Positions 16,354-25,711 of a stretch of DNA of 64,000 nt are shown here, piece by piece (position 1 is the stretch's first letter; the number at the start of each line of letters is the position of its first letter). The stretch spans positions 2,723,463 through 2,787,462 of the forward strand of contig NZ_KB892705.1 of NCBI RefSeq assembly GCF_000373905.1. Reading direction: 5' to 3'. Under the pieces are notes generated by a model. It searched no databases, was not told where the DNA came from, and worked only from the letters and a program-made list of their open reading frames with translations. The position numbers and the translations under genes were made by a program. Source of the stretch: Mycobacterium sp. 155 (GTDB lineage Bacteria; Actinomycetota; Actinomycetes; Mycobacteriales; Mycobacteriaceae).

Positions 16354-19300
16354 TCAGCGGAAGTCCCGCGAGCGGGACCCCATCCTGAGGTCCACGGGAC
16401 TCATCTGGTCGGCCAGAACGGTGACCGCGCCACTGGCGTTCTGCACGATGCCCCTGATGAGCAGCGCCGAGGCCGTCTGCGCCAGCTTGCGGTAGCGCGC
16501 CCACACCCCCGAGGCGCACAAAACGTTGACCATGCCGGTCTCGTCTTCCAAGTTGACGAACGTGACGCCCTGCGCCGTCGCCGGTCGCTGACGGTGTGTC
16601 ACCGCCCCCGCCACCAGGATTCGTGTTCCGTCGGGAATCTCCAGCAGTCTGCCCGCGGGCACGACTCCCAGAGTGTCGAGACCCTCCCGCAGGAACTGGG
16701 TGGGATAACTGTCTGGCGAGATACCGGTGGCCCATACATCCGCGGCCGCCAGTTCCAGGTCGGTCATCCCGGGCAGTATCGGGATGTGCGACGACGACCC
16801 CACCCCCGGCAGCCGGTCCGGGCGCTGGGTGGCGGCCGCACCCGCCGCCCACAGCGCCTCGCGGCGAGTGATCCCGAAACAACTCAGCGCACCGGCGGTG
16901 GCCAGCGCCTCGGTCTGCGGGACGTTCAATTGCATCCGCCCGGTCAGATCGATAAGAGCCGTGAACGGGCCGTTGGCATCCCGTTCGTCGACGATGCGCT
17001 GTGCCAGGTCGTCACCGATGTGACGGACACTGCCGAGCCCCAGCCGAACATCCATGCCGCGGTTCTCCAGCGTCGCGTAGGCCAGGCTGGCGTTGACGTC
17101 GGGTCCATGCACCGCCACCCCGTGCCGCCGCGCATCGGCGACCAGCGATTGCGGCGAGTAGAACCCCATCGGCTGCGCCCGCAGCAGCGCCGCGCAGAAC
17201 GCCGCCGGGTGGTGCAGCTTGAACCATGACGAGTAGAACACCAGCGACGCGAAGGAAAGCGAATGGCTTTCCGGGAAACCGAAATTGGCGAAGGCCTCCA
17301 ACTTGTCGTAGATCCGTTCGGCCACCTCGCCGGTGATGCCGTGTTTCTTGCGCATCCCGTCGTAGAAGCGGGCCCGCAGTCGCTGCATCTTCTCGGTGGA
17401 GCGTTTGGACCCCATGGCCCGGCGCAGCTGATCGGCCTCGGCCGCGGTGAACCCCGCACAGTCGACCGCCAACTGCATGAGCTGTTCTTGGAACAGCGGC
17501 ACACCTTTGGTCTTCTCCAGCGCCGGTTTCATCGACGGGTGGTCACACTCCGACTCTTCTTCCCCGTTGCGCCGCTTGATGTAGGGGTGCACCGAGCCAC
17601 CCTGGATCGGGCCGGGACGAATCAGCGCCACCTCGACCACCAGATCGTAGAACTTGTCCGGTTTCAGTCTCGGCAGCGTCGCCATCTGGGCGCGTGACTC
17701 GACCTGGAACACCCCGACCGAGTCGGCCTTCTGCAGCATCTCGTAGACCGCGGGTTCACTCAGGTCCAGTTTGGCCAGGTCGACCGCGATGCTCTTGTGG
17801 TCGGCCACCAGATCGATCGCGTAGTGCAGCACCGAGAGCATACCGAGCCCGAGCAGGTCGAACTTCACCAGGCCGATGGCCGCGCAGTCGTCCTTGTCCC
17901 ATTGCAGGACACTGCGATTGGCCATACGCGCCCATTCCACCGGGCACACGTCGGCGATGGGGCGGTCGCAGATCACCATGCCACCAGAGTGGATGCCCAT
18001 ATGGCGGGGCAGGTTGGCGATCTGGGTGGCCAGGTCGATCACCTGCTCCGGGATGTCCTCCACGTCCGGCGAGTCGACCCGGCCGTTCCACCGGCTGATC
18101 TGCTTGCTCCAGGCATCCTGCTGGCCCTGGGAGAACCCGAGCGCGCGGGCCATGTCCCGCACCGAACTGCGCCCGCGGTAGGTGATGACGTTGGCGACCT
18201 GAGCGGCGTAATCCCGGCCGTAGCGTTCGTAGACATGCTGGATGACGTTCTCGCGCAGGTCCGATTCGATGTCGATGTCGATGTCGGGCGGGCCGTCGCG
18301 AACCGGCGACAGAAATCGCTCGAACAACAGGTTGTTGGCGATCGGGTCGACATTTGTGACCTTGAGCGCGTAGCAGACCGCCGAATTGGCCGCCGATCCC
18401 CTGCCTTGGGCCAGGATGTTTTTCTCCCGGCAGAACTGGGTGATGTCGTGCACCACCAGGAAATAGCCCGGAAACCTCAGCTGCTCAATGATTTTCAGCT
18501 CATGATCGATCTGCGCATACGCCTTGTGCGCCTGCGCGCGCGGACCGTAGCGTTCGGCGGCACCGACCATGACCAGGTGCCGCAGCCAGGTGTCCTCGGT
18601 GTGCCCAGCGGGAACGTTGAAGGGCGGCAACTGCGGGGCGATGAGTTCCAGCCGGAACGCGCACTGATCACCAAGATCCGCTGCTGCAGATACGATTTCG
18701 GAACCGAACAGCTGCGCCATCTCCTCCCCCGAGCGCAGATGCGCTCCACCCAACGGGGCCAGCCAACCGGCCGCGGCCTCCATCGAGTTGCGGGCCCGGA
18801 TCGCCGCCATGGCCATGGCCAGACGCCCACGGGCCGGTGCGGCGAAGTGCGCGCCGGTGGTCGCGACGATGTTCACCCCGAACCGCGGCGCCAGTTCGGC
18901 CAGCACAGCGTTGCGTTCGTCGTCGCACGGCCGGCCGTGATGGGTGAGCTCGACGCTGACCCGGTCGGCCCCGAACCGGTCCACCAGTTCCGCTAGCGCA
19001 CGCTCGGCACCCTCCGGGCCGCTGCGGGACAATGCCTGGCGGACATGGCCTTTGCGGCATCCGGTGAGGATGTGCCAGTGCCCGCCAGCCGCCTCGGTGA
19101 GCGTGTCAAGGTCGTAGCGGGGTTTCCCCTTCTCGCCGCCGGCCAAATGCGCCCTGGCGATCTCCCGGGACAACCGCCGGTAGCCCTCGGGCCCGCGGGC
19201 CAGCACCAGCAGGTGCGGGCCGGGCGGATCCGGAACGTCCGTGCGCGGGGTGTCGCCCAACGACAACTCGGCGCCGAACACCGTGGCCACATCGAGTTCA

Positions 19301-19665
19301 CGGGCCGCCTCGGCGAACCGCACCACCCCGTAGAGCCCGTCGTGGTCCGTCAACGCGATGGCCCCGAGATTCAGCCGGGCCGCCTCCTCGACCATCTCCT
19401 CGGGGGTGCTGGCCCCGTCGAGGAAGCTGTACGCCGAATGTGCGTGCAGTTCGGCATAGGGCACCGAGTCGGAGGCACGGGGCACCTCGGGCGGCCGATA
19501 GACCCCGCGCTTACGCGACCAGGCCGGGCTGTCGCCGCCATCGCCGGACGATTCCAGAGGAAGGCCGGACCGGCGCGGCTTGCCATCCTCGGCGGCCCGA
19601 GGCGGCCGACCAGACAGCACCCGCTCCATCTCGGCCCAGCTCGGTGGCCCGTTATGCCAACCCAC
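16354..19665 (-). CDS. dnaE2: Error-prone DNA polymerase III alpha subunit 2
   Basis: 1103 residues, a C-family polymerase for damage-induced mutagenesis acting with ImuA' and ImuB. A PHP domain is at the N-terminus ('YAELHAHSAYSFLDGAST', 'ALTDHDGLYGVVRF'). The palm has the catalytic acidic run 'PPDIDIDIESD', followed by 'GRGSAANS'. A C-terminal OB-fold part starts near 'RILVAGAVTHRQRP'. The start is GTG 19665 ('VGWHNGPPSWAEMERVLSG'), matching the mycobacterial N-terminus; the frame is open further upstream without family residues. A LexA box lies 13 nt upstream. A TATACT -10 hexamer six bases before the GTG suggests a leaderless transcript. Confidence 0.96.
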   Translation of the reverse strand: MGWHNGPPSWAEMERVLSGRPPRAAEDGKPRRSGLPLESSGDGGDSPAWSRKRGVYRPPEVPRASDSVPYAELHAHSAYSFLDGASTPEEMVEEAARLNLGAIALTDHDGLYGVVRFAEAARELDVATVFGAELSLGDTPRTDVPDPPGPHLLVLARGPEGYRRLSREIARAHLAGGEKGKPRYDLDTLTEAAGGHWHILTGCRKGHVRQALSRSGPEGAERALAELVDRFGADRVSVELTHHGRPCDDERNAVLAELAPRFGVNIVATTGAHFAAPARGRLAMAMAAIRARNSMEAAAGWLAPLGGAHLRSGEEMAQLFGSEIVSAAADLGDQCAFRLELIAPQLPPFNVPAGHTEDTWLRHLVMVGAAERYGPRAQAHKAYAQIDHELKIIEQLRFPGYFLVVHDITQFCREKNILAQGRGSAANSAVCYALKVTNVDPIANNLLFERFLSPVRDGPPDIDIDIESDLRENVIQHVYERYGRDYAAQVANVITYRGRSSVRDMARALGFSQGQQDAWSKQISRWNGRVDSPDVEDIPEQVIDLATQIANLPRHMGIHSGGMVICDRPIADVCPVEWARMANRSVLQWDKDDCAAIGLVKFDLLGLGMLSVLHYAIDLVADHKSIAVDLAKLDLSEPAVYEMLQKADSVGVFQVESRAQMATLPRLKPDKFYDLVVEVALIRPGPIQGGSVHPYIKRRNGEEESECDHPSMKPALEKTKGVPLFQEQLMQLAVDCAGFTAAEADQLRRAMGSKRSTEKMQRLRARFYDGMRKKHGITGEVAERIYDKLEAFANFGFPESHSLSFASLVFYSSWFKLHHPAAFCAALLRAQPMGFYSPQSLVADARRHGVAVHGPDVNASLAYATLENRGMDVRLGLGSVRHIGDDLAQRIVDERDANGPFTALIDLTGRMQLNVPQTEALATAGALSCFGITRREALWAAGAAATQRPDRLPGVGSSSHIPILPGMTDLELAAADVWATGISPDSYPTQFLREGLDTLGVVPAGRLLEIPDGTRILVAGAVTHRQRPATAQGVTFVNLEDETGMVNVLCASGVWARYRKLAQTASALLIRGIVQNASGAVTVLADQMSPVDLRMGSRSRDFR

Positions 19666-19677
19666 CCCACCAGTATA

Positions 19678-19693
19678 TCGAACATATGTTCGG
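19678..19693 (-). promoter_or_regulatory. LexA (SOS) box of dnaE2
   Basis: 'TCGAACATATGTTCGG' matches the mycobacterial SOS consensus TCGAAC-N4-GTTCGA at all but the last base. It abuts a TATACT -10 element on the minus strand (19672-19677), so bound LexA would cover the promoter. Confidence 0.92.
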
Positions 19694-19751
19694 ATACGCC
19701 ACCCGCGGATGTAGGGTGGGTTGCAGGGTGGGTCCTGGGTCGCTGTCCTCC

Positions 19752-19804
19752 AATTCAACGAAAAGGTCGCAAAACCTCAGCAACAACGACCTTTTCGTTG
19801 AATT
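19752..19804. repeat. Perfect 18-bp inverted repeat between usp and dnaE2
   Basis: 'AATTCAACGAAAAGGTCG' (19752-19769) is exactly complementary to 19787-19804, with a 17-nt spacer. It lies 40 nt downstream of the usp stop and about 60 nt upstream of the LexA box. It probably acts as a terminator that insulates dnaE2 from usp transcription, although the stem is followed by no long U run. An operator is an alternative. Confidence 0.6.
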
Positions 19805-19843
19805 CGACGTGTGCGCTAGGCCGCAACCAACGCGTTTCGCGCG

Positions 19844-20731
19844 TCATTGCCCCTCGCCGTCACCCACATCGTCGCGCGGTACCACAACCATCGGAACGTC
19901 GAGCACCCGCAACATCTTTGCCGCGATGGAGCCGAGGAAGATTCGCCTGGGTGCACTGAGCCTGCTGGAACCCACCATCAGCACGTCACCGTCCTGCCAC
20001 TCCAGCTTGCTCACCGCGGCTTCCACCGTGGGCCCGTCGACCACCGTCGAAGTCACCGGAAAACCCTCCGGCAGACTGGCTTTCGCTGTTTCCAGGGTCT
20101 TCCTGGCGTGGTCAAGCGCATGCTTACGCACAGCATCGCTATCCGAACGCAACGAGCCGAAGGTGGGATCGAGCGCCACCAGGGACACCAGCCGCAACGG
20201 TGTACCCGCCGCCCTGCTTGCTTGCACCGCGGTATCCAGCAACCGATCTGCGCCTTTGCGGGTCCCGAGCGCGCACGTGACTTCCCGAACCCGCTCGATC
20301 TTCGATTCACGGGTTCCGCGCGGCGCCACCACGACCGGTACCGGCGACGAGTACAGCAGCTCGTTGACCACCGAGCCCAGCGAATAGCTACCGGCCAGGC
20401 CGCCGCCGGAACCACCTACCACGATGGCCTCGGCTTCAAGCCGTACCGCCTCGTGGATCAGTCCGTCGGTGAACGATTCATCGAAGCTCAGATGGCTATG
20501 CGCGACAAGATCATCAGGTACTGCGGCAAGCGCCTTCTCGAGCCAGCCCCGGGCCTGTCGGGCGAGGGCCTTCTCGAAACCACCTCTGGGCACCAATGCG
20601 GGTAGGCCCGTGTCCGGTGGTAGCACGATGCATATCTCGACCTCCGCGCCGAGCGTTCGGGCGAAGCGCACCGCGAGCGCCAACGCGTCGGCGCCGCCGG
20701 GTGTGGCGAGGTAACCAACGACCAACTTCAT
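19844..20731 (-). CDS. Universal stress protein, tandem UspA domains
   Basis: 295 residues containing two Usp domains. Domain 1 begins 'MKLVVGYLATPGGADALALAVRFA' and has 'VVGGSGGGLAGSYSLGSVVNELL'. Domain 2 ends with 'LMVGSSRLSAPRRIFLGSIAAKML' and 'VPMVVVPRD'. Both carry the G-2x-G-9x-G(S/T) ATP-binding pattern. Mycobacterial Usp proteins of this size respond to hypoxia, stationary phase or nitric oxide; no DosR box was recognised upstream. The substrate or partner is unknown. Confidence 0.9.
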   Translation of the reverse strand: MKLVVGYLATPGGADALALAVRFARTLGAEVEICIVLPPDTGLPALVPRGGFEKALARQARGWLEKALAAVPDDLVAHSHLSFDESFTDGLIHEAVRLEAEAIVVGGSGGGLAGSYSLGSVVNELLYSSPVPVVVAPRGTRESKIERVREVTCALGTRKGADRLLDTAVQASRAAGTPLRLVSLVALDPTFGSLRSDSDAVRKHALDHARKTLETAKASLPEGFPVTSTVVDGPTVEAAVSKLEWQDGDVLMVGSSRLSAPRRIFLGSIAAKMLRVLDVPMVVVPRDDVGDGEGQ

Positions 20732-20843
20732 GTGTCACCGCCATTTCCGTACTGCGTTGTGTGACCGTAGTCGTACAAATCCTGTCAACCCGCGGCCCGG
20801 CTTATCGTCGCTTCGACGAAATTGACTGCAGGGCGGGAATCTG

Positions 20844-21713
20844 TCAGTCGATGTGCTCGGCAACTCCGTCGTCGAGCACCACCCGGGCGCCCGTCCCGTC
20901 CGGCGCGGCAGCCTCGGTACGGAACACGGCTGTTCCCGGCGCCGTACGCCAGATCGACGTGGTCAGCGTCTCCCCCGGAAAGACTGGTGAGCTGAACCGG
21001 GAGGCGACCGCGCGCAGTTTCGTTGCGTCACCGCCGCACAACTCGGCCACCAGTGCGCGTCCGGCGACACCGTAGGTGCACAGCCCGTGCAGGATCGGCT
21101 TCGGGAAGCCGGCGAGGTTCTTGGCGAACCACGGGTCGCTGTGCAGCGGGTTGCGGTCACCGGACAACCGGTAGATCAGCGCCTGGTCCTCGCGGATGGG
21201 CAGGGCCAGCCGGGCGTCGGGTTCGGACCCCGGAATCTCGGGGGCCGCCGGGCGCCTGCCGGGTTGCCCGCCGAAACCACCCCCACCGCGAATCACCACG
21301 GTGGTAAGGGTTTCCACGAGCACCTCGTCGGTGTCCAGGTCGGTTCCGACGCCCTTGAGCATCACCACGGCGTTCTTACCCTCACCCTTGTCCTGGATGT
21401 CGGCGACCTCGGAGACCACCCGCATCTTCCCGGCCGGCGGCAGCGGTTTGGTCACCCGGATCTCCTGCGAACCGTGCAGCAGCATGCCGAAGTTGAACGT
21501 GCCGATCCTGGCGGCCGCCGCGAACGGTGAGCACGCGATGATCGCGTAGGTCGGCAGCACCTGCTGTTGGATCCCATGGCTGTTCTCGGTGGTGAACGCC
21601 AAATCGTCGACGCCCGCGCCGACGCCGATGGCGTACAGCAGGGTGTCGCGGTCGGTCCAGTCGAAGACATAAGCGTCGGTCTTCTCACCGATGGCATTGG
21701 GGTTGATCGGCAT
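20844..21713 (-). CDS. htdY: (R)-specific enoyl-CoA/3-hydroxyacyl-thioester dehydratase, MaoC-like
   Basis: 289 residues with a double hot-dog layout, equivalent in position and length to Rv3389c (HtdY). The C-terminal half contains the hydratase-2 motif 'YRLSGDRNPLHSDPWFAKNLAGFPKPILHGLCTYG', with the catalytic Asp and His. The N-terminal half has 'YAIGVGAGVDDLAFTTENSHG'. It is expected to hydrate trans-2-enoyl-CoA to (R)-3-hydroxyacyl-CoA in lipid or sterol metabolism. The start is ATG 21713; residues further upstream are antisense to iunH. Confidence 0.9.
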   Translation of the reverse strand: MPINPNAIGEKTDAYVFDWTDRDTLLYAIGVGAGVDDLAFTTENSHGIQQQVLPTYAIIACSPFAAAARIGTFNFGMLLHGSQEIRVTKPLPPAGKMRVVSEVADIQDKGEGKNAVVMLKGVGTDLDTDEVLVETLTTVVIRGGGGFGGQPGRRPAAPEIPGSEPDARLALPIREDQALIYRLSGDRNPLHSDPWFAKNLAGFPKPILHGLCTYGVAGRALVAELCGGDATKLRAVASRFSSPVFPGETLTTSIWRTAPGTAVFRTEAAAPDGTGARVVLDDGVAEHID

Positions 21714-21777
21714 GATTCGGACGATAGACCCTCCGTTGACTGGTACCCAGCGTGCACTGGTAGCCGAGGGCGTTATC

Positions 21778-22827
21778 GTGGGCGACGTGACGCCGCAGCC
21801 AGTCTTCGCCGACGTCGACACCGGAGTCGATGACGCGATGGCCCTGGTGTACCTGCTGGCCAGCCCCGATGCGAAGCTGGTCGGCATTGCCTCGACAGCG
21901 GGAAACATTGGCGTGCAACAGGTCTGCGTCAACAACCTGGGTCTGCTGGAACTGTGCCGGGCCGCCGACATCCCGGTGTCCAAGGGCGCCGAGCAACCCC
22001 TGAGCGCCCCGCTGCGCACCGCGGAGGACACCCACGGGCCCGAGGGGCTGGGCTACGCCCGGCTACCGGCCACCGAGCGGCAACTGACCGGGCACGACTC
22101 CGCGCGGGCGTGGGTGAACGCGGCGAAGGCGCATCCCGGTGAGCTGATCGGGCTGGCCACCGGCCCGTTGACCAATCTGGCCCTGGCGATGCGCGCGGAA
22201 CCCCGACTACCCCGGCTGCTGCGCCGGCTGGTGATCATGGGCGGGGCTTTCGACTACCGCGGCAACACCACCCCGGTCTCGGAGTGGAACATCAGCGTGG
22301 ATCCGGAATCGGCGGCCGAGGTGTTCGGCGGCTGGGCCGCGGCATGGGGTTCGGATGCGCCGGAGCATCTGCCGATTGTGTTGGGGCTGAACCTCACCGA
22401 GCACATCGCGATGACGCCTGCGCTGCTGGGCCGGCTGGCTGACGCAGCGGGATCACCGACCGGACCGATGAGCGAGTTCGATGCTCGCGGAACCCGATCG
22501 GCGGCGGCCAATCCGCTGATCCGGGTGCTCGAGGATGCGATGCGGTTCTATTTCGAATTCCACTTCGACACCGGTGACGGGTATCTCGCGCATCTGCATG
22601 ATCCGCTGGCCGCCGCGGTGGCACTGGATCCCGATCTGGTGCGGTGCCGGCGGACCACGATTGACGTTGAGCTGACGGGCACCTTGACCCGTGGTATGAC
22701 GGTGGCCGACTGGCGTGGGCACTGGGGTCGTCAGCCCAACGCGCTCATCGGCGACCACGTGGACCCGGTGGCGTTCTTCGACAGGTTCATCGGCCGGGTC
22801 GGCCCATTTGCCCGGGAGCTGGGCTGA
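21778..22827 (+). CDS. iunH: Inosine/uridine-preferring nucleoside hydrolase
   Basis: 349 residues of the nucleoside N-ribohydrolase family, which cleaves the N-glycosidic bond in purine or pyrimidine salvage. The N-terminal Ca-binding signature is 'FADVDTGVDDAMAL' (usually DTDPGxDDA; note Val for Thr in the first half). Later come 'GLATGPLTNLALAM', 'IMGGAFDYRGNTTPVSEWNI' and a C-terminal 'HDPLAAAVALDP', supplying the remaining metal and ribose ligands. GTG 21778 has GAGGG seven nt upstream; GTG 21787 is possible. It matches Rv3393 by position, next to imuB. Confidence 0.88.
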   Translation: MGDVTPQPVFADVDTGVDDAMALVYLLASPDAKLVGIASTAGNIGVQQVCVNNLGLLELCRAADIPVSKGAEQPLSAPLRTAEDTHGPEGLGYARLPATERQLTGHDSARAWVNAAKAHPGELIGLATGPLTNLALAMRAEPRLPRLLRRLVIMGGAFDYRGNTTPVSEWNISVDPESAAEVFGGWAAAWGSDAPEHLPIVLGLNLTEHIAMTPALLGRLADAAGSPTGPMSEFDARGTRSAAANPLIRVLEDAMRFYFEFHFDTGDGYLAHLHDPLAAAVALDPDLVRCRRTTIDVELTGTLTRGMTVADWRGHWGRQPNALIGDHVDPVAFFDRFIGRVGPFARELG

Positions 22828-22837
22828 GCACTGGCGG

Positions 22838-24412
22838 CTATTCATAGGCCCCCTCCAGGTACCACCGTCGCTGCCGATAGCACAGCAGCAGCGCCAGACC
22901 GTCCTCGCCGTCGCCGAGCAACACCTGCGCCCGCGCGGTCCGACCAGCACCCCGGCTCTGCGGATCCCACCACCGCTCATCGACCAGCCATGGCCCGGCC
23001 CACCAGCGCAGGCTGCCGTCGCGCCGGCCCGCACCGGACAGCCGGGCGGGATCGGTGGAGAACATCCCCCGACTGGTGACCCGCACGGGATCACCCTGCC
23101 CGTCAAGGAGTTCCACCGGATCATCGAGCAGGACGGTCGGCGAAGGCTCGGGTAGGCGCCCGGGCCAGGGCTGCCGCGGGTCGGCGCGCGGTACCGGCTC
23201 GTCCCCCAGCGGGGTGAAGGTGATGCGTTCGGCGGGCCCGCGCCCACCACTGAGCACCGGCATCTGCACCGCTTCCGGCCCGAGCAAGCCCTGGACCCGT
23301 ACCAACGCACGCCGGGCCCGCAACCGGTCCTCCTCGCCCATCCCACCCCACAACGGCAGCTGCAACGCTGCAGCGGACACCACTTCCACCGGGCGCAACT
23401 GCAGCACGGTGACCGGCGCGGTAGGCCGGTCGGAGGTACGGCGGTTCAACCAGCCGTCCAGTTGCCAGCGCACCCGGTCGGCCGTGGCATCCTCGGTCAG
23501 TGGTTCGGCACATCGCCAAACCCGTTCCAGCTCCTCACCGTTGGCTGTGACGGCGTGGACGGCCAACCGGGTGCAGCCGACCCCCGCCGATTCCAGGCTG
23601 CGATGCAGAGCACTGGCCAGCGAGCGCCCGGCGAAGGCCGCCGCATCCACCCGTTCGATCGGTGGATCGCAGTTCATCACCGCGTCGAGTTCGGCCGCCG
23701 GCTCGCGCCCCGACGGCCCCCTGGCCGACTCGCCACGGGCGAAGCGGTGCGCGAGTACCGCGTCAGCCCCGAACCGGGAGGCCACATCGGTACGCGACAA
23801 TTCGGCGAACTGGCCCAGGGTTCGGATACCCATACGCCACAACAGATCTGCCAGCTCTTCCCGGCCGGGCGCCGCCAAAGCCGGTTCGGTGGACAACTGC
23901 CGGATCGACAACGGGAACAGGAACGGAGCGTCCATCCCCGGTTCGACGATGCGCCCCTCCCGGGCGGCGAAAACTGCGGTGGGCAACTGATCTGCGATGC
24001 CCACCTGGCATTCCACCCCCGTCGCGGCCACCGCGTCGACCAGCCGTTCGGCAGCGGCCGGTTCGGATCCGAAGTAGCGCGCCGCACCGCGCACCGGCAG
24101 CACCAGCAGACCCGGTCGCAGCACCTCGGCCCGCGGCACCAGATCGTCGACTGCGATCGTGACGTTCTCGAAGTGACGGGCATCGCGAGCCGGATCGGCG
24201 GTGACCACATGCAGGTAGGGACACCGGGCCTGGGCTTCTCGGCGGCGCAACCCGCGCCGTACCCCCGATGCCCGCGCCGACGCGGAGCAGGCGACGACCC
24301 GGTTGGCCAGCGTGACCGCGACCGGCGCGGTCGGTTCCAACCGTGCCGCGGTGGCTGCCGCGACAGCAGGCCAGTCCATGCACCACAGCGCCAGCACTCG
24401 AGACGCCGACAC
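22838..24412 (-). CDS. imuB: ImuB, Y-family polymerase-like mutasome hub
   Basis: 524 residues resembling DinB/Y-family polymerases but without an intact catalytic acidic set. The opening 'LALWCMDWPAVAAA' replaces the usual DxD-containing strand, so the protein is a non-catalytic adaptor, as known for the family. 'LQLPLWGG' near residue 350 is the beta-clamp-binding motif. The C-terminal region links to DnaE2 and ImuA'. It sits 3 nt downstream of imuA' in one operon under the LexA box at 25151. It ends 10 nt from the convergent iunH stop. Confidence 0.94.
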   Translation of the reverse strand: MSASRVLALWCMDWPAVAAATAARLEPTAPVAVTLANRVVACSASARASGVRRGLRRREAQARCPYLHVVTADPARDARHFENVTIAVDDLVPRAEVLRPGLLVLPVRGAARYFGSEPAAAERLVDAVAATGVECQVGIADQLPTAVFAAREGRIVEPGMDAPFLFPLSIRQLSTEPALAAPGREELADLLWRMGIRTLGQFAELSRTDVASRFGADAVLAHRFARGESARGPSGREPAAELDAVMNCDPPIERVDAAAFAGRSLASALHRSLESAGVGCTRLAVHAVTANGEELERVWRCAEPLTEDATADRVRWQLDGWLNRRTSDRPTAPVTVLQLRPVEVVSAAALQLPLWGGMGEEDRLRARRALVRVQGLLGPEAVQMPVLSGGRGPAERITFTPLGDEPVPRADPRQPWPGRLPEPSPTVLLDDPVELLDGQGDPVRVTSRGMFSTDPARLSGAGRRDGSLRWWAGPWLVDERWWDPQSRGAGRTARAQVLLGDGEDGLALLLCYRQRRWYLEGAYE

Positions 24413-24415
24413 GAT

Positions 24416-25114
24416 CTATCCGCCTGCCGCACAGACTGATCCCGCGGCTCCCCGCATGGACAGCCGGACCCTGCCGATCCGGCCGCGCCCGGGAACAGGT
24501 GCGCCGTCACCCGCACCGGTCACGTCGTAACCGCAGACCCTGGCTTCCAACCGCGTAGACGCACCCTGCCAATTGCCGTCGACGACCAGCAGCGTGCACC
24601 CTTTCTGCCGGGCCCGTGCCACCATCACCCGCGCCCGGTTCGGCGGTACTGCGCGTCCGCCCAGCCCGAGCAGCACCAGGTCCATCCCGTCCATCAGCAC
24701 CGACGCCACTTCGACCGGATCGGCACCCGGATCCGGAACCACCGCAAGACGGCTCAGATCGGCACCCATTTCCACCGCGGCCAGCAGCCCCACATCGGGT
24801 TGCCCGACGATCGCGGCATGCCCTCCTGCCTTCGTCACCGCTGCCACCATGCCCAGCGGCAGCGACCGGGCACCCGTCATCACCGCGACGGTTCCGCGCG
24901 GCAGCGTCGTGAGCAACTCGGCGGGTGGCGGATCAGCCGGCGATTCAGGTAGTTCCAGCAAAGAATTCCCGGTAGGAACCACTGCGCCGGTCCGGCCCAC
25001 TTCCGGATGCGCCGGACCGACCTTCCTCGACACCGCAGCGATCTTGCGACGCAGATGTTCTACCTGTTCAACACGGGTAAGATGACTCAGGCCGAGGTCT
25101 ACCGCAACGGCCAC
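24416..25114 (-). CDS. imuA': ImuA', RecA-fold mutasome accessory protein
   Basis: About 232 residues (Rv3395c-like), required with ImuB and DnaE2 for induced mutagenesis. Visible features are '[23 protein letters not shown]' at the N-terminus, '[38 protein letters not shown]', which resembles a RecA-like core lacking a good Walker A, and '[30 protein letters not shown]'. GTG 25114 was chosen because GGAGG sits seven nt before it. The frame is open to 25171, but that stretch contains the LexA box. Confidence 0.88.
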   Translation of the reverse strand: MAVAVDLGLSHLTRVEQVEHLRRKIAAVSRKVGPAHPEVGRTGAVVPTGNSLLELPESPADPPPAELLTTLPRGTVAVMTGARSLPLGMVAAVTKAGGHAAIVGQPDVGLLAAVEMGADLSRLAVVPDPGADPVEVASVLMDGMDLVLLGLGGRAVPPNRARVMVARARQKGCTLLVVDGNWQGASTRLEARVCGYDVTGAGDGAPVPGRGRIGRVRLSMRGAAGSVCAAGG

Positions 25115-25150
25115 AGCAGCACCTCCAACACCACCCAAACCCAGATATAT

Positions 25151-25166
25151 TCGAAAATATGTTCGA
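25151..25166 (-). promoter_or_regulatory. LexA (SOS) box of imuA'-imuB
   Basis: 'TCGAAAATATGTTCGA' matches TCGAAC-N4-GTTCGA with one mismatch. It is centred about 45 nt upstream of the imuA' start and supports co-induction with dnaE2. Confidence 0.88.
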
Positions 25167-25398
25167 TGCATCGAGTAAACACCCGCACCCCGACACCGTC
25201 AAGCCGCGGACGCCGGGGCCTGCGGGTCGGCAACACCACCGGGAATGCTCCACACCCTTTTGAGCTTTAAGTTAAAGTTCGACTACCAAAACCCACCTCG
25301 GAACGGGATCTGGTGCACGATCATCCGATCGTGCGTAATTGCACAACGATTCGCCGAAGCCAGCGCTCAAATACCGGGGAACAAGTGAGGAAACCATC

Positions 25399-25677
25399 AT
25401 GAGGTCTGGGCAATTGACTCGTCGGCTCGCCATCATCGCAGGTGGCGCCGCAGTCGTCGGGATGATTTCGTTCACCGCGTCGTGCGGTACCAAAGAGAAG
25501 GCCCCCGAGACTACGACGCCGACCACCACGACCACCACCACGACGACTCCGGCCACACCCGCGCCGCCGCCCTCGGTGGAGCCCACCGAGAAGTCGATCA
25601 ACCCCACCGGCGGCAACCTGTTCACCCCGACGGTGAAGGCACCGCCCGCACCGACCGCCATCCCCGGCGACAACTAG
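25399..25677 (+). CDS. Small putative lipoprotein, Thr/Pro-rich
   Basis: 92 residues from ATG 25399 ('MRSGQLTRRLAIIAGGAAVVGM'). A hydrophobic signal segment ends in 'FTASCGTKE'; the Cys could be lipidated, but the -3 residue is Thr rather than Leu, so the lipobox is weak. The rest is a disordered Thr/Pro tract with a run of nine Thr, ending 'APTAIPGDN'. It probably sits outside the membrane. It lies 34 nt upstream of the S53 protease gene on the same strand, so co-transcription is likely. The function is unknown. Confidence 0.65.
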   Translation: MRSGQLTRRLAIIAGGAAVVGMISFTASCGTKEKAPETTTPTTTTTTTTTPATPAPPPSVEPTEKSINPTGGNLFTPTVKAPPAPTAIPGDN

Positions 25678-25711
25678 AACCTCGCGAGGTTCGTTCGTCA
25701 GTCGTCCGTCC

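Noticed and set aside
15251-20843. DosR boxes for the nitroreductase and universal stress genes
   Set aside because: No sequence close to the TTsGGGACTwwAGTCCssAA pattern was found upstream of either gene.
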